From contig NZ_JAGJDY010000002.1 of the NCBI RefSeq assembly GCF_018100795.1, forward strand, positions 124,001 through 188,000: DNA of 64,000 bases, read 5' to 3'. The translations under genes were made by a program, and so were the position numbers. Position 1 is the first letter of the stretch; each line of letters opens with the position of its first letter. The notes beneath the pieces were generated by a model. The model was not told the DNA's origin. It ran no database searches and was given only the letters and a program-made list of their open reading frames with translations. This document shows, piece by piece, positions 1 through 9,272 of the stretch. Source of the DNA: Alteromonas sp. MMG017. Its GTDB lineage: Bacteria; Pseudomonadota; Gammaproteobacteria; Enterobacterales; Alteromonadaceae.

Positions 1-1
1 G

Positions 2-58
2 TTAACCTACGCACTGGCGGGTGTGTTTATACTGCGCTATATATTTGACCTAAAATAG
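2..58 (+). CDS. C-terminal end of a probable membrane protein (partial)
   Basis: An open frame enters from the left edge and stops at a TAG at 56-58. The 18 visible residues are a hydrophobic stretch (ALAGVFILRYIF) with a short polar tail, which looks like the last transmembrane helix of an integral membrane protein. It is followed by an intrinsic terminator, which supports a real gene end. The family cannot be named from so little. Its position next to the purine genes makes a purine permease possible, but that is only a guess. Confidence 0.4.
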   Translation, partial: LTYALAGVFILRYIFDLK

Positions 59-84
59 TAAACACAGCCCTATGCTTAACATAT

Positions 85-119
85 AAAAAAACGGTGAAGA
101 TAATCTTCACCGTTTTTTT
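85..119. terminator. Intrinsic terminator, bidirectional
   Basis: A perfect 10-bp stem (91-100 with 104-113, loop TAA) is flanked by an A-tract on the left and a T-tract on the right. It can end the rightward gene entering from the edge and also the leftward lipoprotein/puuE transcription unit. Confidence 0.85.
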
Positions 120-207
120 ATGCTTAACCTAAACTCATTGACCTATCTAGACCATCTAAATTATCTACACTGCTTAGGCGGCTATACGTAGATTGAACTT
201 TCTAATC

Positions 208-465
208 CTACTCTAAACCATCGTAGCTAAAGGTAACCGCTTTATCGCCCATAAAGACTATCTTTACGTGCTTCGCTTCTTCGTTACCCCAAACGCACGA
301 CACTGCGCCCATAGTTTTTGCGCAATTATCTGCAGCCCCTATCACTGATGACACTTCATCTTGTGACATACCCATTTTTAGTTTGTCGTAGTTTTCTTTA
401 TTTAGCTTCGAACAGCCCGTTAACACGAGTGCTGTTAATAAACATAAGGCAATTTTTGCTTTCAT
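208..465 (-). CDS. Small lipoprotein, DUF3862/SmpA-OmlA-like
   Basis: This 85-residue protein has a type II signal peptide with lipobox LTGC (Cys18), so it should be a lipid-anchored envelope protein. The mature part, with a KLKMGMSQDEV segment, resembles the small BamE/SmpA-like fold seen in DUF3862 proteins. In that fold a short helix (GMSxxEV) leads into a beta sheet. Two further cysteines (near residues 48 and 57) could form a disulfide. A clear GGAG ribosome site precedes the ATG. It lies 51 bp downstream of puuE on the same strand and could be cotranscribed, though nothing ties it to purine metabolism. Function unknown. Confidence 0.75.
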   Translation of the reverse strand: MKAKIALCLLTALVLTGCSKLNKENYDKLKMGMSQDEVSSVIGAADNCAKTMGAVSCVWGNEEAKHVKIVFMGDKAVTFSYDGLE

Positions 466-516
466 TTTTATATCTCCAGTTTATATAGCGTAGCTTACTT
501 CTTATAGCTTTACACT

Positions 517-1443
517 TTACTGAGATTTTTCAACCATTGGATGTTCGGCTAACCAATGTCGAGCAATGTCTTCACGGGTAGCAAGCCACACTTTATCGTG
601 AGATTTCACATATTCGATGAAACGTTTCAACGCCGCCATTCTTGCCGGACGCCCTAAAATACGGCAATGCATGCCTATTGATAACATTTTAGGTGCTTCG
701 CTGCCCTCTTCGTACAACACATCAAAGGCGTCTTTTAAATACTGGAAGAACTGCTCGCCACTATTGAAACCTTGTGGTGCAGCAAAGCGCATATCATTGG
801 TGTCTAGGGTGTAGGGCACCATTAATAGGGGTTTACTGTAATGGTTATCAAAATAGGGTAAATCATCGGCATAAGAATCGGCACAGTAGAGAATGTCTTC
901 GCGCTCAGCAATAAGTTTGAGCGTATTAGGACTGGTTCGCCCTGTATACCAGCCAACGGGTTTCTTGCCGGTGAGTTGCTCATGCAAATTAATAGCGTCA
1001 TCGATTTCTTTGCGTTCAGTGTCTTCATCCATGTCTTGATAATGAACCCACCGCATAGCATGACTCGCTATTTCCCATTTAGCATCTAACATAGCCTGCA
1101 CCGCATCGGGGTGACGCTGCATGGCCATAGTGACGCCAAAAACCGTTACGGGAATATTGTAGCTGGTAAGCAACCTATGAAGTCGCCAAAACCCTGCTCG
1201 ACTGCCGTATTCGTAAATAGATTCCATACTAAGGTGTCTATCATTGAATGCTTGAGCACCGATGATTTCAGACAAAAACGTTTCTGAGTGCTCATCGCCA
1301 TGAAGCACGCAGTTTTCGCCGCCTTCTTCATAATTTAATACAAACTGGAGGGCAATTTTAGCGCCGTTCGGCCAGTTTGCTTTAGGTACATCAGCCCCGT
1401 AACCGATAAGATCGCGAGGGTAAGCGTGGGAGTTATTCGACAT
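517..1443 (-). CDS. puuE: Allantoinase PuuE (polysaccharide-deacetylase family)
   Basis: PuuE is the metal-type allantoinase of the NodB/polysaccharide-deacetylase superfamily. It opens allantoin to allantoate, the last purine step present in this window. The N-terminus (YPRDLIGYGADVP, then WPNGAKIALQFVLNYEEGGE) and the SHAMRWVHYQ and GWYTGRTSPNT segments are characteristic. I place the start at the ATG at 1443 (308 residues), where homologues begin and where a GAGA ribosome site lies a few bases upstream; the open frame extends to 1488 but without support. The start overlaps the end of the upstream tetR/rutR-like gene by 11 bp, so the two are translationally coupled and the enzyme is coexpressed with its presumed regulator. 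Confidence 0.93.
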   Translation of the reverse strand: MSNNSHAYPRDLIGYGADVPKANWPNGAKIALQFVLNYEEGGENCVLHGDEHSETFLSEIIGAQAFNDRHLSMESIYEYGSRAGFWRLHRLLTSYNIPVTVFGVTMAMQRHPDAVQAMLDAKWEIASHAMRWVHYQDMDEDTERKEIDDAINLHEQLTGKKPVGWYTGRTSPNTLKLIAEREDILYCADSYADDLPYFDNHYSKPLLMVPYTLDTNDMRFAAPQGFNSGEQFFQYLKDAFDVLYEEGSEAPKMLSIGMHCRILGRPARMAALKRFIEYVKSHDKVWLATREDIARHWLAEHPMVEKSQ

Positions 1444-2092
1444 CAACATTCTCAATATAACGACTTGGCACAGGCAGATTGCAGCCACCTAGCACTAATT
1501 GAATTAACTGGCGTGTGGCCGTTTCAAAATCTGCTTTAATCATTTTACGACCACGAAGACGGGTAATTTGGGCAGAGAAATCGGCATAATGCTGGGTGCT
1601 GGCCCAAATGGTATAAAGTAAGTATTCGCCATCAAGCTGGGGGAGTTTACCGACTTCAATCCACTGATCGATAAGTGCTAAGCGCCCTTCCATCCATTTG
1701 GCATGTTCTTCATCAAAATAACCGGTTAAGTTCTGCGCACCGTTAATAATTTCCATCGCAAATATTTTAGAAGCTTGGGGATGGGTGCGAGATACTTCCA
1801 TTTTTTCTGTGATGTATGCCGCTAACACTTCAGCGGGATCGTCTTCTACAGTGGCTCTGTCGAAATGGGAGTTCCATAAAGACAGTGTTTCTTCTAACAC
1901 TGCCACATACAATTCTTGCTTCGTTTTAAAATAATAAAGCACATTGGTTTTTGGCAGGTTCGCTTCATCGGCAATTTTTTGAACCGCCGTACCTTTGAAG
2001 CCGAACTGGGCGAAACATTTTTCAGCTGCTTGCAGTATGTTTCTTTTGTTTGTGGCGCCGACACCTGCGTCCGTGTCTCTTAATTTGGTCAT
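1433..2092 (-). CDS. RutR-like TetR-family regulator of purine catabolism
   Basis: This 219-residue TetR-family protein has an N-terminal helix-turn-helix (about residues 17-65; FAQFGFKGTAVQKIADEA, then KTNVLYYFKTKQELY). Its C-terminal ligand domain closely resembles E. coli RutR: KMEVSRTHPQASKIFAME and the IWASTQHYADF segment match the remembered RutR sequence almost residue for residue. RutR is a uracil/thymine-responsive regulator of pyrimidine and purine catabolism. Here the gene is divergent from the xdh operon and overlaps puuE. A near-consensus RutR operator lies in the divergent promoter region at 2322-2337. I infer that it represses both transcription units; the effector (uracil, xanthine or another base) cannot be read from sequence. 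Confidence 0.9.
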   Translation of the reverse strand: MTKLRDTDAGVGATNKRNILQAAEKCFAQFGFKGTAVQKIADEANLPKTNVLYYFKTKQELYVAVLEETLSLWNSHFDRATVEDDPAEVLAAYITEKMEVSRTHPQASKIFAMEIINGAQNLTGYFDEEHAKWMEGRLALIDQWIEVGKLPQLDGEYLLYTIWASTQHYADFSAQITRLRGRKMIKADFETATRQLIQLVLGGCNLPVPSRYIENVDVE

Positions 2093-2321
2093 CGTTATTA
2101 TTTTATCCTTTACTACACATCTGGCATCCGTTTGTATTACGTTATCACGGTTTTAGCGCAAAACAGAAAACGTAAACACTGTACCGTTACCTCAACTGAA
2201 CATTGTGTTCTCTATATTCAACCTTGCATGATTCTTGCCTGTATTACATCAACAAGTATGCAGCTTTGCTTACCAGATCAGGGGCTATTCTCAAAGGAAG
2301 CCTTTTTTTTAAAGCAATTTT

Positions 2322-2337
2322 TTGACCAAATGGTCTA
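2322..2337. promoter_or_regulatory. RutR-type operator in the divergent rutR-like/xdhA region
   Basis: The palindrome TTGACCA-AA-TGGTCTA matches the E. coli RutR consensus TTGACCA-N2-TGGTCAA at 13 of 14 defined positions. It lies 66 bp upstream of the xdhA start. Its left half also reads as a plausible -35 hexamer (TTGACC), so binding would occlude the promoter. The rest of the 310-bp intergenic region (2093-2402) is AT-rich and shows no second good copy. An AGGTG ribosome site sits just before xdhA. Confidence 0.8.
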
Positions 2338-2402
2338 CTTTTCTTTCAAGAATACCGCTATATTAATGGATATATCAATGAAAATAGTTATGAGGTGCGG
2401 GT

Positions 2403-3866
2403 ATGATTCGCTTTCTTATTAATCAACAACTCGTTGAGCTGGACGATACCCGGGCTGAGCTAACGTTACTCCAATTCTTACGCGAGCACAGAAAACTTAC
2501 GGGTACAAAAGAAGGGTGCGCCGCTGGCGATTGCGGTGCATGTACCGTTGTTATTGCAGAGCCAACGCCACAGTTTAATGCGTTACATTACCGTACGGTA
2601 AACAGTTGTATTACCTTAATGTCTGCTGTGCACGGAAAGCAACTCATTGCGGTAGAACATTTAGCTCAAGACAATACATTACACCCGGTACAACAAGCAC
2701 TTATCGACTTTCATGGGTCACAGTGCGGCTTTTGCACGCCAGGGTTTATTATGTCTATGTTCGCTTTATATCATCAAGAAGGTACGCCCAATCGCGATGA
2801 TGTTTTGCATGCACTATCGGGCAACCTTTGCCGCTGTACCGGCTATCGTCCGATTATTGATGCTGCACTATCCGTGTGTGGAAACACACCTGATGACACA
2901 TTTGCGCGTAATGAAGCCGATACCTTGAGCGCGTTAAAGCAACTCACCAGTACGCCTGTAATTGGTACTAATAATTTGCTTGTGCCAGATTCCCGCACTG
3001 CATTAGCTGATGCCATCGCACAGCACCCAGATGCACTCTTAGTGGCAGGCAGTACCGATTTAAGCTTGATGTTTACTCAACAACTTAAAGATGTGAGCAC
3101 GTTAATCAGTTTAAGCGGCGTAAAATCTTTAAAGGGATGCACTGTAAACGAACATTCGATCACCTTTGGTGCAGCCACACCACTAAGTGATTTAACACAG
3201 CCGTTATTAGCGCACTTTCCTCAGTTGGCAGAGTTGATTACCCGCTTTGCTTCATTGCCTATTCGCAACCAAGCCACCCTAGGCGGCAATGTTGCTAACG
3301 CTTCACCAATAGGTGATATGCCGCCGGTATTGCTTGCCTTGAACGCGGTATTGCATATTGATAATGGAACAGACACTCGCGCTGTACCTGTGAATTCGTT
3401 TTTTACTGGCTATCGCCAAACGGCGCTACAAAAAGGCGAATGGCTATCTGCCATTGAAATTCCTTACCTAACGGCCAATGAATTAGTGGCCGCGTACAAA
3501 ATTTCAAAACGCATGGAAGATGATATTTCTGCCGTGTGTGCCGTGTTCAAGGTAACCTTGAATGACGGCAAAGTGGAAGATGTTAGCACTGGGTTTGGCG
3601 GTGTTGCCGCAACCCCTGCTAGCTGCGATGCATTAAATAGCGCACTAAATGGCAAACAGTGGGCTAGTAGCGAGTGCTTAAGTATTGGTAAGCAGATTTT
3701 GAGCGAAGCTTTCTCCCCTATTGATGATGTGCGCGCGAGCGCAGAATATCGTAAAACGGTACTGGCTAATTTGTGGCATCGGTTTTGGCTAGAGCATCAA
3801 AACGCTAGCCAAACTGGCGGTCACACAAGTAACAAAATTGAAACTCGGGTGGTGCAACATGCGTAA
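2403..3866 (+). CDS. xdhA: Xanthine dehydrogenase small subunit XdhA (2Fe-2S and FAD)
   Basis: XdhA carries the iron-sulfur and FAD parts of xanthine dehydrogenase, which oxidises hypoxanthine and xanthine to urate in the cytoplasm. The first [2Fe-2S] motif is at Cys39, Cys44, Cys47 and Cys69. The second uses CGFC followed by CRCTGY, near residues 110-150. The FAD-binding domain follows, with a VAGSTDLSL segment and LGGNVANASPIGDMPP. At 487 residues it is normal for bacterial split XdhA. It is the first gene of a tightly packed rightward operon (xdhA-xdhB-xdhC-uraD-uraH-guaD-puuD) and is preceded by the RutR-type operator. Confidence 0.96.
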   Translation: MIRFLINQQLVELDDTRAELTLLQFLREHRKLTGTKEGCAAGDCGACTVVIAEPTPQFNALHYRTVNSCITLMSAVHGKQLIAVEHLAQDNTLHPVQQALIDFHGSQCGFCTPGFIMSMFALYHQEGTPNRDDVLHALSGNLCRCTGYRPIIDAALSVCGNTPDDTFARNEADTLSALKQLTSTPVIGTNNLLVPDSRTALADAIAQHPDALLVAGSTDLSLMFTQQLKDVSTLISLSGVKSLKGCTVNEHSITFGAATPLSDLTQPLLAHFPQLAELITRFASLPIRNQATLGGNVANASPIGDMPPVLLALNAVLHIDNGTDTRAVPVNSFFTGYRQTALQKGEWLSAIEIPYLTANELVAAYKISKRMEDDISAVCAVFKVTLNDGKVEDVSTGFGGVAATPASCDALNSALNGKQWASSECLSIGKQILSEAFSPIDDVRASAEYRKTVLANLWHRFWLEHQNASQTGGHTSNKIETRVVQHA

Positions 3867-6231
3867 ACTCATCGATAGCGCAAAAGATTCAGCCTCAACA
3901 CAGGTTGTTCATACCTCGGTAAAGCATGAAAGCGCAGCTAGGCAGGTTCAAGGAAATGCGAAATACATTGACGATTTAGTAGAACCGCAAGGCATTCTGT
4001 ATGCTGCTATTGGCACCAGCCAGTGCGCGGCCGGAATTATTGAGTCTATGGATTTGTCTGCCGTACGTGCAAGTGAAGGTGTGGTTGATGTTATTACCAT
4101 CGATGACGTACCAGGTCATAAAGACATTGGGCCGGTTTTTGAAGGCGATCCTTTGCTGGCCAATGGTGAAATTAAATTCTACGGTCAGCCGTATTTTGCC
4201 GTACTTGCTACCTCAGTACATTTAGCCCGTAAAGCGGCATTAAAAGGTACTGTTCAGGTTATTCCTACAGCCCCTGTGTTTACCACCGATGAAGCACACA
4301 AGCACGAACGCTTTGTACGCCCTACTCATCGCTTTGGCCAAGGTGACGCTGATACCCAACTTGCAAGCGCGCCGTTAAGCTGCAAAGGTCACCTTTCGAT
4401 TGGCGGTCAAGAGCATATGTATCTTGAAGGGCAAGTCTCACTGGCTATCCCTGATGAAGATGGCCGTATGAAGGTGTATACCTCTAGTCAGCATCCTAGT
4501 GAAGTACAAAAGCTTGTAGCTGAAGTGCTTGATATTAAATTGCATCATGTGATGGTAGATATGCGTCGCATGGGCGGCGGCTTTGGGGGAAAAGAAACCC
4601 AAGCAGCCCAATGGGCTTGTCTAGCGTCTTTATTAGCTTCTCGCAATCAATGCGCAGTGAAATGCCGTTTACCCCGAAGTACAGATATGCACGTGACGGG
4701 CAAGCGTCATCCTTTCGATAATAGCTTTGAAGTTGGCTTTAACCAAAACGGTAAAATTGTCGCCACAAAAGTGGATATTAACGGCAATTGTGGGCATTCC
4801 CCTGACTTGTCAGATGCCATTGTCGATAGAGCCATGTTTCATGCCGATAACGGTTACTTTTTAGGTGCAAGCAATATTGTAGGTCATCGCCTGCAAACTA
4901 ACATAGTATCGCACACGGCTTACCGTGGATTTGGCGGCCCGCAAGGGATGATTATGGCTGAGGCCATGATGGATGCCATGGCTCGTAAATTACAGGTAGA
5001 TCCGCTAACCGTACGTAAACAAAACTTATACGGGCCGGAAACTGGCACTACTACCCCATACGGAATGAAAGTAGAGCACAACTTACTGCCTGAAATGATA
5101 GCGAAACTTGAAAAAGACGCTAATTATTGGGCACGTAGAGACGAGATTACCGAATTCAACCGCAACAGCCCTGTGATTAAAAAAGGGCTAGCCCTTACCC
5201 CTGTTAAGTTTGGTATTTCTTTTACCGCAAAGCATTTAAACCAAGCAGGCGCACTAGTACATATTTATACCGACGGTAGCATTCAAGTAAACCATGGAGG
5301 CACAGAAATGGGCCAAGGTTTGCACACCAAAATTGCACAAATTGCGGCAAATGAATTTGGTGTGTCAATGGACATGATAGAGGTGACTGCCACCCGTACC
5401 GATAAAGTACCCAACACATCGCCGACGGCGGCTTCAAGCGGCACAGATATGAACGGTAAAGCCGTGCAAAACGCTTGCATCACGTTAAAGCAACGTTTAG
5501 CACTGTGCTTTGCAACCGAGCTAGGCATGCCAGAGCAAGCTGAAAAGGTACAGTTTATAGCAGGTAACCTGGTGTTAGGTGAGCATCAAAAAGCCTTTAG
5601 CGATTTAGTTCAAGTGGCCTACTTTGATCGGGTTTCTTTATCCGCTAATGGATTCTATAAAACGCCGAAACTGCATTACAATCGTGAAACTGGCGATGGC
5701 CGCCCGTTTTTCTATTTCTCTTATGGCGTGTCGGTAAGTGAAGTCTCTGTCGACACCTTAAGTGGTGAGTATTGCGTTGATAAAGTCGATGTACTTCACG
5801 ATGTAGGTAACAGCTTAAACCCCGCCATTGATATTGGCCAAATAGAAGGTGCCTTTATTCAAGGCATGGGTTGGCTTACAACTGAAGAACTAGTATGGAA
5901 TGATGATGGTCGTTTAACCAGTGAAAACATGGCGACCTATAAAATTCCTGCCATTGGCGATACACCTAAGCATTTCGATGTGAAACTTTTTGGCAGAGAT
6001 AACGCTGAAGACAGTATTTACCATTCAAAAGCCGTAGGTGAACCTCCCTTTATGCTAGCGATTTCGGTATGGTGCGCATTGAAAGACGCCATTTCAAGTA
6101 TTTCTGGTTACACCCAAGATCCACAATTAGATACCCCCGCCACGCCAGAGCGGGTGCTTAACGCCGTAATACAAACGCAACAAGCAGCGCATTTTCAACC
6201 GGATCAGAACACAAAACAGGCACCGCAATGA
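3859..6231 (+). CDS. xdhB: Xanthine dehydrogenase large subunit XdhB (molybdopterin)
   Basis: XdhB is the molybdenum-cofactor subunit that hydroxylates the purine ring. Diagnostic segments are MRRMGGGFGGKETQ (Moco contact), the substrate-pocket region HMYLEGQVSL, AYRGFGGPQGM, GTEMGQGLHTK, and near the C-terminus KAVGEPPFMLA, which contains the catalytic glutamate. The ATG at 3859 overlaps the xdhA stop region by 8 bp and gives 790 residues. A TTG at 3838 would add seven residues but has no better ribosome site. The cofactor must be made elsewhere, because no molybdopterin genes occur in the window. Confidence 0.96.
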   Translation: MRKLIDSAKDSASTQVVHTSVKHESAARQVQGNAKYIDDLVEPQGILYAAIGTSQCAAGIIESMDLSAVRASEGVVDVITIDDVPGHKDIGPVFEGDPLLANGEIKFYGQPYFAVLATSVHLARKAALKGTVQVIPTAPVFTTDEAHKHERFVRPTHRFGQGDADTQLASAPLSCKGHLSIGGQEHMYLEGQVSLAIPDEDGRMKVYTSSQHPSEVQKLVAEVLDIKLHHVMVDMRRMGGGFGGKETQAAQWACLASLLASRNQCAVKCRLPRSTDMHVTGKRHPFDNSFEVGFNQNGKIVATKVDINGNCGHSPDLSDAIVDRAMFHADNGYFLGASNIVGHRLQTNIVSHTAYRGFGGPQGMIMAEAMMDAMARKLQVDPLTVRKQNLYGPETGTTTPYGMKVEHNLLPEMIAKLEKDANYWARRDEITEFNRNSPVIKKGLALTPVKFGISFTAKHLNQAGALVHIYTDGSIQVNHGGTEMGQGLHTKIAQIAANEFGVSMDMIEVTATRTDKVPNTSPTAASSGTDMNGKAVQNACITLKQRLALCFATELGMPEQAEKVQFIAGNLVLGEHQKAFSDLVQVAYFDRVSLSANGFYKTPKLHYNRETGDGRPFFYFSYGVSVSEVSVDTLSGEYCVDKVDVLHDVGNSLNPAIDIGQIEGAFIQGMGWLTTEELVWNDDGRLTSENMATYKIPAIGDTPKHFDVKLFGRDNAEDSIYHSKAVGEPPFMLAISVWCALKDAISSISGYTQDPQLDTPATPERVLNAVIQTQQAAHFQPDQNTKQAPQ

Positions 6232-7115
6232 AGGCGAGCACCTGGTATGAGGCGGTAGCTCAGTGTCAGCAAGACGGTGCGCCCTATGTTATCGTGACGG
6301 TCATTAGCATTGCTGGCTCTACTCCCCGTGAAGCTGGCAGCAAAATGGTGGTTACCGATGCACAAAGCATTGATACCATTGGCGGCGGGCATCTTGAGTT
6401 CGACGCCATTAAAACAGCTCGGGGAATGCTAAGTTCTGGCGCTAATGCTGGTGCTAGTGGTGGTCGCAGTGAAAACCATGCCTATAATAATGCCAACACC
6501 GAAATACGTTCTTACCCTCTTAGCAGTAAGCTAGGTCAGTGCTGTGGCGGTGCAGTCAAAGTGTTGTTTGAAGTATGCAATCGACATGCACAGCACATTG
6601 CTATTTTTGGCGCGGGACATGTGGCAAAAGCACTAGTGCCTATTCTAGCTCAACTTCCAGTACGCATTTCGTGGATTGATAATCGAGAAGACTTGTTTAG
6701 TGACCCATTGCCAGCAAACGTCAAAAAAGTCGTAGAAGAAGCGCCTGAAACCGAAGTGCGTGGCCTTGAAGAAAATACGTGGTTAATTATTCTGACTCAC
6801 GATCATCAACTCGATTACCGCATTACCGAGCAAGCCTTGAAATACCCTGCGTTGCCCTTTGTGGGGCTGATTGGTTCACAAACTAAAGCCAAGCGTTTTA
6901 TTACGAAATTAGAACATCGTGGTTTTAATGAAAGTGATTTAGCGCGCTTAGCAACCCCTATTGGCGATACTTCAATACCCGGCAAGCGCCCTATTGAAGT
7001 AGCGGTGTCTATTGCCTCACAAATTATTCAGCGCTTACATGCTAGTGAGAACAATGATCAAAACACTGCCATTACTAACGCCGCGACATCCATGAATAAG
7101 GAACATAATGTATGA
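6228..7115 (+). CDS. xdhC: Xanthine dehydrogenase accessory protein XdhC
   Basis: XdhC binds the molybdenum cofactor, promotes its sulfuration and delivers it to XdhB. The N-terminal XdhC/CoxI domain has the hallmark GSTPREAGSKMVV and IGGGHLEFDAI and a GQCCGGAVKVLFEV segment. The C-terminal Rossmann domain starts with IFGAGHVAKAL. The 295-residue length is usual, with a Gly/Asn/Ser-rich insert around residues 68-92 that is probably a flexible loop. The start codon overlaps the xdhB stop (ATGA), so the two are translationally coupled. Confidence 0.94.
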   Translation: MKASTWYEAVAQCQQDGAPYVIVTVISIAGSTPREAGSKMVVTDAQSIDTIGGGHLEFDAIKTARGMLSSGANAGASGGRSENHAYNNANTEIRSYPLSSKLGQCCGGAVKVLFEVCNRHAQHIAIFGAGHVAKALVPILAQLPVRISWIDNREDLFSDPLPANVKKVVEEAPETEVRGLEENTWLIILTHDHQLDYRITEQALKYPALPFVGLIGSQTKAKRFITKLEHRGFNESDLARLATPIGDTSIPGKRPIEVAVSIASQIIQRLHASENNDQNTAITNAATSMNKEHNV

Positions 7116-7630
7116 CCTTAAACGAACTTAATACCTTATCGGCCAGCGCTGCTACCGATTGGTTTCAACAAACCTGCGCAGCACAGTCGTGGATTTACAG
7201 TATGGTAAACGGTCGCCCTTTTGGTACCGTTAACGATGTGAAAGAATTTGCAAAAACTGCATGGTCAAAATGCGGTAAAGACGATTTTTTAGAAGCCTTT
7301 ACCGCTCATCCTATGATTGGCGATGTAGATTCGTTACGTAAAAAGTTTGCCAATACAAAAACTATTGCTAGTGGCGAACAATCAGGCACGGCCAGTGCAT
7401 CAGAAGCTACATTGCTTACGTTAAAAGAAGCAAACCAAGCTTACCTGGAAAAGCATGGTTTTATTTTCATCATTTGTGCCACTGGGCTGTCGGCTGACGC
7501 CATGCTTAGTGCCTTGCAAGCACGATTACCCAATAGCACCGATGAAGAGATTCGTAACGCCGCCCAAGAACAAATTAAAATTACCTTGTTGCGCATAGAC
7601 AAAGCGTTAACTGCCAAGGATGAACATTAA
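7112..7630 (+). CDS. uraD: OHCU decarboxylase UraD
   Basis: UraD (2-oxo-4-hydroxy-4-carboxy-5-ureidoimidazoline decarboxylase) converts OHCU to S-allantoin, the third step after urate oxidation. The 172-residue all-helical protein has the expected RPF segment, the catalytic-site AHPMIGD motif around residue 68, and the GFIFIICATGLSADAML segment that shapes the active site. It overlaps xdhC by 4 bp (ATGA) and is followed without a gap by uraH, the enzyme that supplies its substrate. Confidence 0.93.
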   Translation: MTLNELNTLSASAATDWFQQTCAAQSWIYSMVNGRPFGTVNDVKEFAKTAWSKCGKDDFLEAFTAHPMIGDVDSLRKKFANTKTIASGEQSGTASASEATLLTLKEANQAYLEKHGFIFIICATGLSADAMLSALQARLPNSTDEEIRNAAQEQIKITLLRIDKALTAKDEH

Positions 7631-7950
7631 TGAATACTTTATCTAGTCATGTATTAGACACTACATCGGGCAAACCTGTTGAAGGCATTGCGCTTACCCT
7701 TACCTTGCCTAACGGTGAAGTGCTTACCGGTAAAACCGATAACGATGGACGCTTCAACCAATGGGGCCAAAAATTTGAAGCCGGCGTGTATACCTTACGC
7801 TTTCATAGCCATGACTACTTAATTGCTACGCATGGAAAAAGCTTTTACCCCCATATTGATATTGCGTTTGAACTTGAAAGTAACGGCGGTCATTATCATG
7901 TGCCTTTGCTTATCTCTCCTTTTGGCTTCAGCAGTTACAGAGGCAGCTAA
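7630..7950 (+). CDS. uraH: 5-hydroxyisourate hydrolase UraH (transthyretin-like)
   Basis: UraH hydrolyses 5-hydroxyisourate, the product of urate oxidation, to OHCU. At 106 residues it has the transthyretin-like features: LSSHVLDTTSGKP at the N-terminus, an internal GHYHVPLL strand, and the C-terminal YRGS tetrapeptide that distinguishes HIU hydrolases from true transthyretins. No signal peptide is visible, so it is cytoplasmic. Its ATG begins on the last base of the uraD stop codon. Confidence 0.94.
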   Translation: MNTLSSHVLDTTSGKPVEGIALTLTLPNGEVLTGKTDNDGRFNQWGQKFEAGVYTLRFHSHDYLIATHGKSFYPHIDIAFELESNGGHYHVPLLISPFGFSSYRGS

Positions 7951-7955
7951 TTATA

Positions 7956-9272
7956 ATGCAGCTTTTTCGTGCGAATATTGCACACTTTCCAACGCCCAGC
8001 GCTGCGCCATCTTCCTTTGCACAAGATATTAGTGTTATTCACGATGGTGGTTTAGTAATCGATGGCAAAAAAATTATCGCTACCGGCTCGTTCAAAAGCA
8101 TGCGTGAACAATACCCCAATGCCGTGTTGCATAATCATAAAGACAGCTGGATTTTACCCGGGCTAATCGACAGCCATTTGCACTATCCGCAAACTGAAAG
8201 TATTGCCAGCTATGGCGAACAGCTATTAAGTTGGTTAGAAAACTATACGTTTCCTACCGAAAAGCAGTTTGCAAGCGTGGAGCATGCAGAGAAAATTGCC
8301 AAGGTGTTCTTGCAACAGTTATTAAAGAACGGCACAACTACTGGCTTCGTTTTTTCATCGGTGCATCAAAGTTGCTGTAACGCGTTATTTAGCGCCGCCA
8401 GCGAAATAGACATGGCGATAGTGGCAGGTAAAGTATGTATGGACAGAAACTGCCCAGCAGACTTGCAAGATTGCCCAGACACCGCACAAAAAGACAGTGC
8501 CGTGTTAATCGAAAAATGGCACAACACAGGCAGAAATCGCTACGCCATTACGCCACGATTTGCGCCAACTAGCTCTGAAGCGCAATTAGCGGCTTTAGGT
8601 GAACTGGCCACCCAATACAAAGATGTATTTGTGCAAACCCATTTGTCTGAAAATAAAGATGAAATTGCTTGGGTAAAATCCTTATTTCCACATGCTTCTG
8701 GTTATTTAGACGTTTATGACAAGTACAACTTGGTGCGTCCGCGTTCTGTTTTTGGCCATGGTATTCACCTTTCCAGTGATGAATGGCAACGGTTAGGTGA
8801 AGCAGAGGCTACTTTGGCGTTTTGCCCAACCTCGAATTTATTTTTAGGCAGCGGATTGTTCGATCTGCAAACCGCACGAGCCAATAATGTACATGTGGCA
8901 TTAGCCACCGATGTAGGCGCGGGTACCAGCTTTAGTATGTTAAAAACCTATGGCGATGCCTATAAGGTTAGCCAGTTGCGCCACGCACCTATCGACCCTA
9001 TTGAAGGGTTTTACTTAATGACCCAAGGCGCTGCGGTAGCACACAAACTAGATGACGAAATTGGCAATCTTAACGCGGGTTCAGTGGCCGACTTTATTAT
9101 TGTAGCGCCGCGGTATGATGAACTAATGGAATTACGAATTAAGCCTAATGCTGAATTTGACGATGTCTTTTTTGCGCTTAGTATTTTGGGTGATGATCGC
9201 GCTATTGCAGAAACCTGGATAAGCGGTCAATGCTGTTATAATAAGAAGGAAACACACTATGCCATGGCTTGA
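7956..9272 (+). CDS. guaD: Guanine deaminase
   Basis: Guanine deaminase hydrolyses guanine to xanthine and so feeds the xanthine dehydrogenase encoded upstream. The 438-residue amidohydrolase shows the metal motif GLIDSHLHYPQTE, the QTHLSENKDE histidine, FGHGIHLS and the LATDVGAGTSFSML aspartate segment, in the usual order. It starts 5 bp after uraH; its 3' end overlaps puuD by 14 bp. No ribosome site stronger than a GAGG some 12 bp away is seen, so coupling to uraH is likely. Confidence 0.93.
   Translation: MQLFRANIAHFPTPSAAPSSFAQDISVIHDGGLVIDGKKIIATGSFKSMREQYPNAVLHNHKDSWILPGLIDSHLHYPQTESIASYGEQLLSWLENYTFPTEKQFASVEHAEKIAKVFLQQLLKNGTTTGFVFSSVHQSCCNALFSAASEIDMAIVAGKVCMDRNCPADLQDCPDTAQKDSAVLIEKWHNTGRNRYAITPRFAPTSSEAQLAALGELATQYKDVFVQTHLSENKDEIAWVKSLFPHASGYLDVYDKYNLVRPRSVFGHGIHLSSDEWQRLGEAEATLAFCPTSNLFLGSGLFDLQTARANNVHVALATDVGAGTSFSMLKTYGDAYKVSQLRHAPIDPIEGFYLMTQGAAVAHKLDDEIGNLNAGSVADFIIVAPRYDELMELRIKPNAEFDDVFFALSILGDDRAIAETWISGQCCYNKKETHYAMA

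Noticed and set aside
2132-2422. 96-residue rightward open frame across the rutR-like/xdhA promoter region
   Set aside because: It covers the RutR operator and promoter, overlaps the xdhA start in another frame, and has no ribosome site or family-like sequence.
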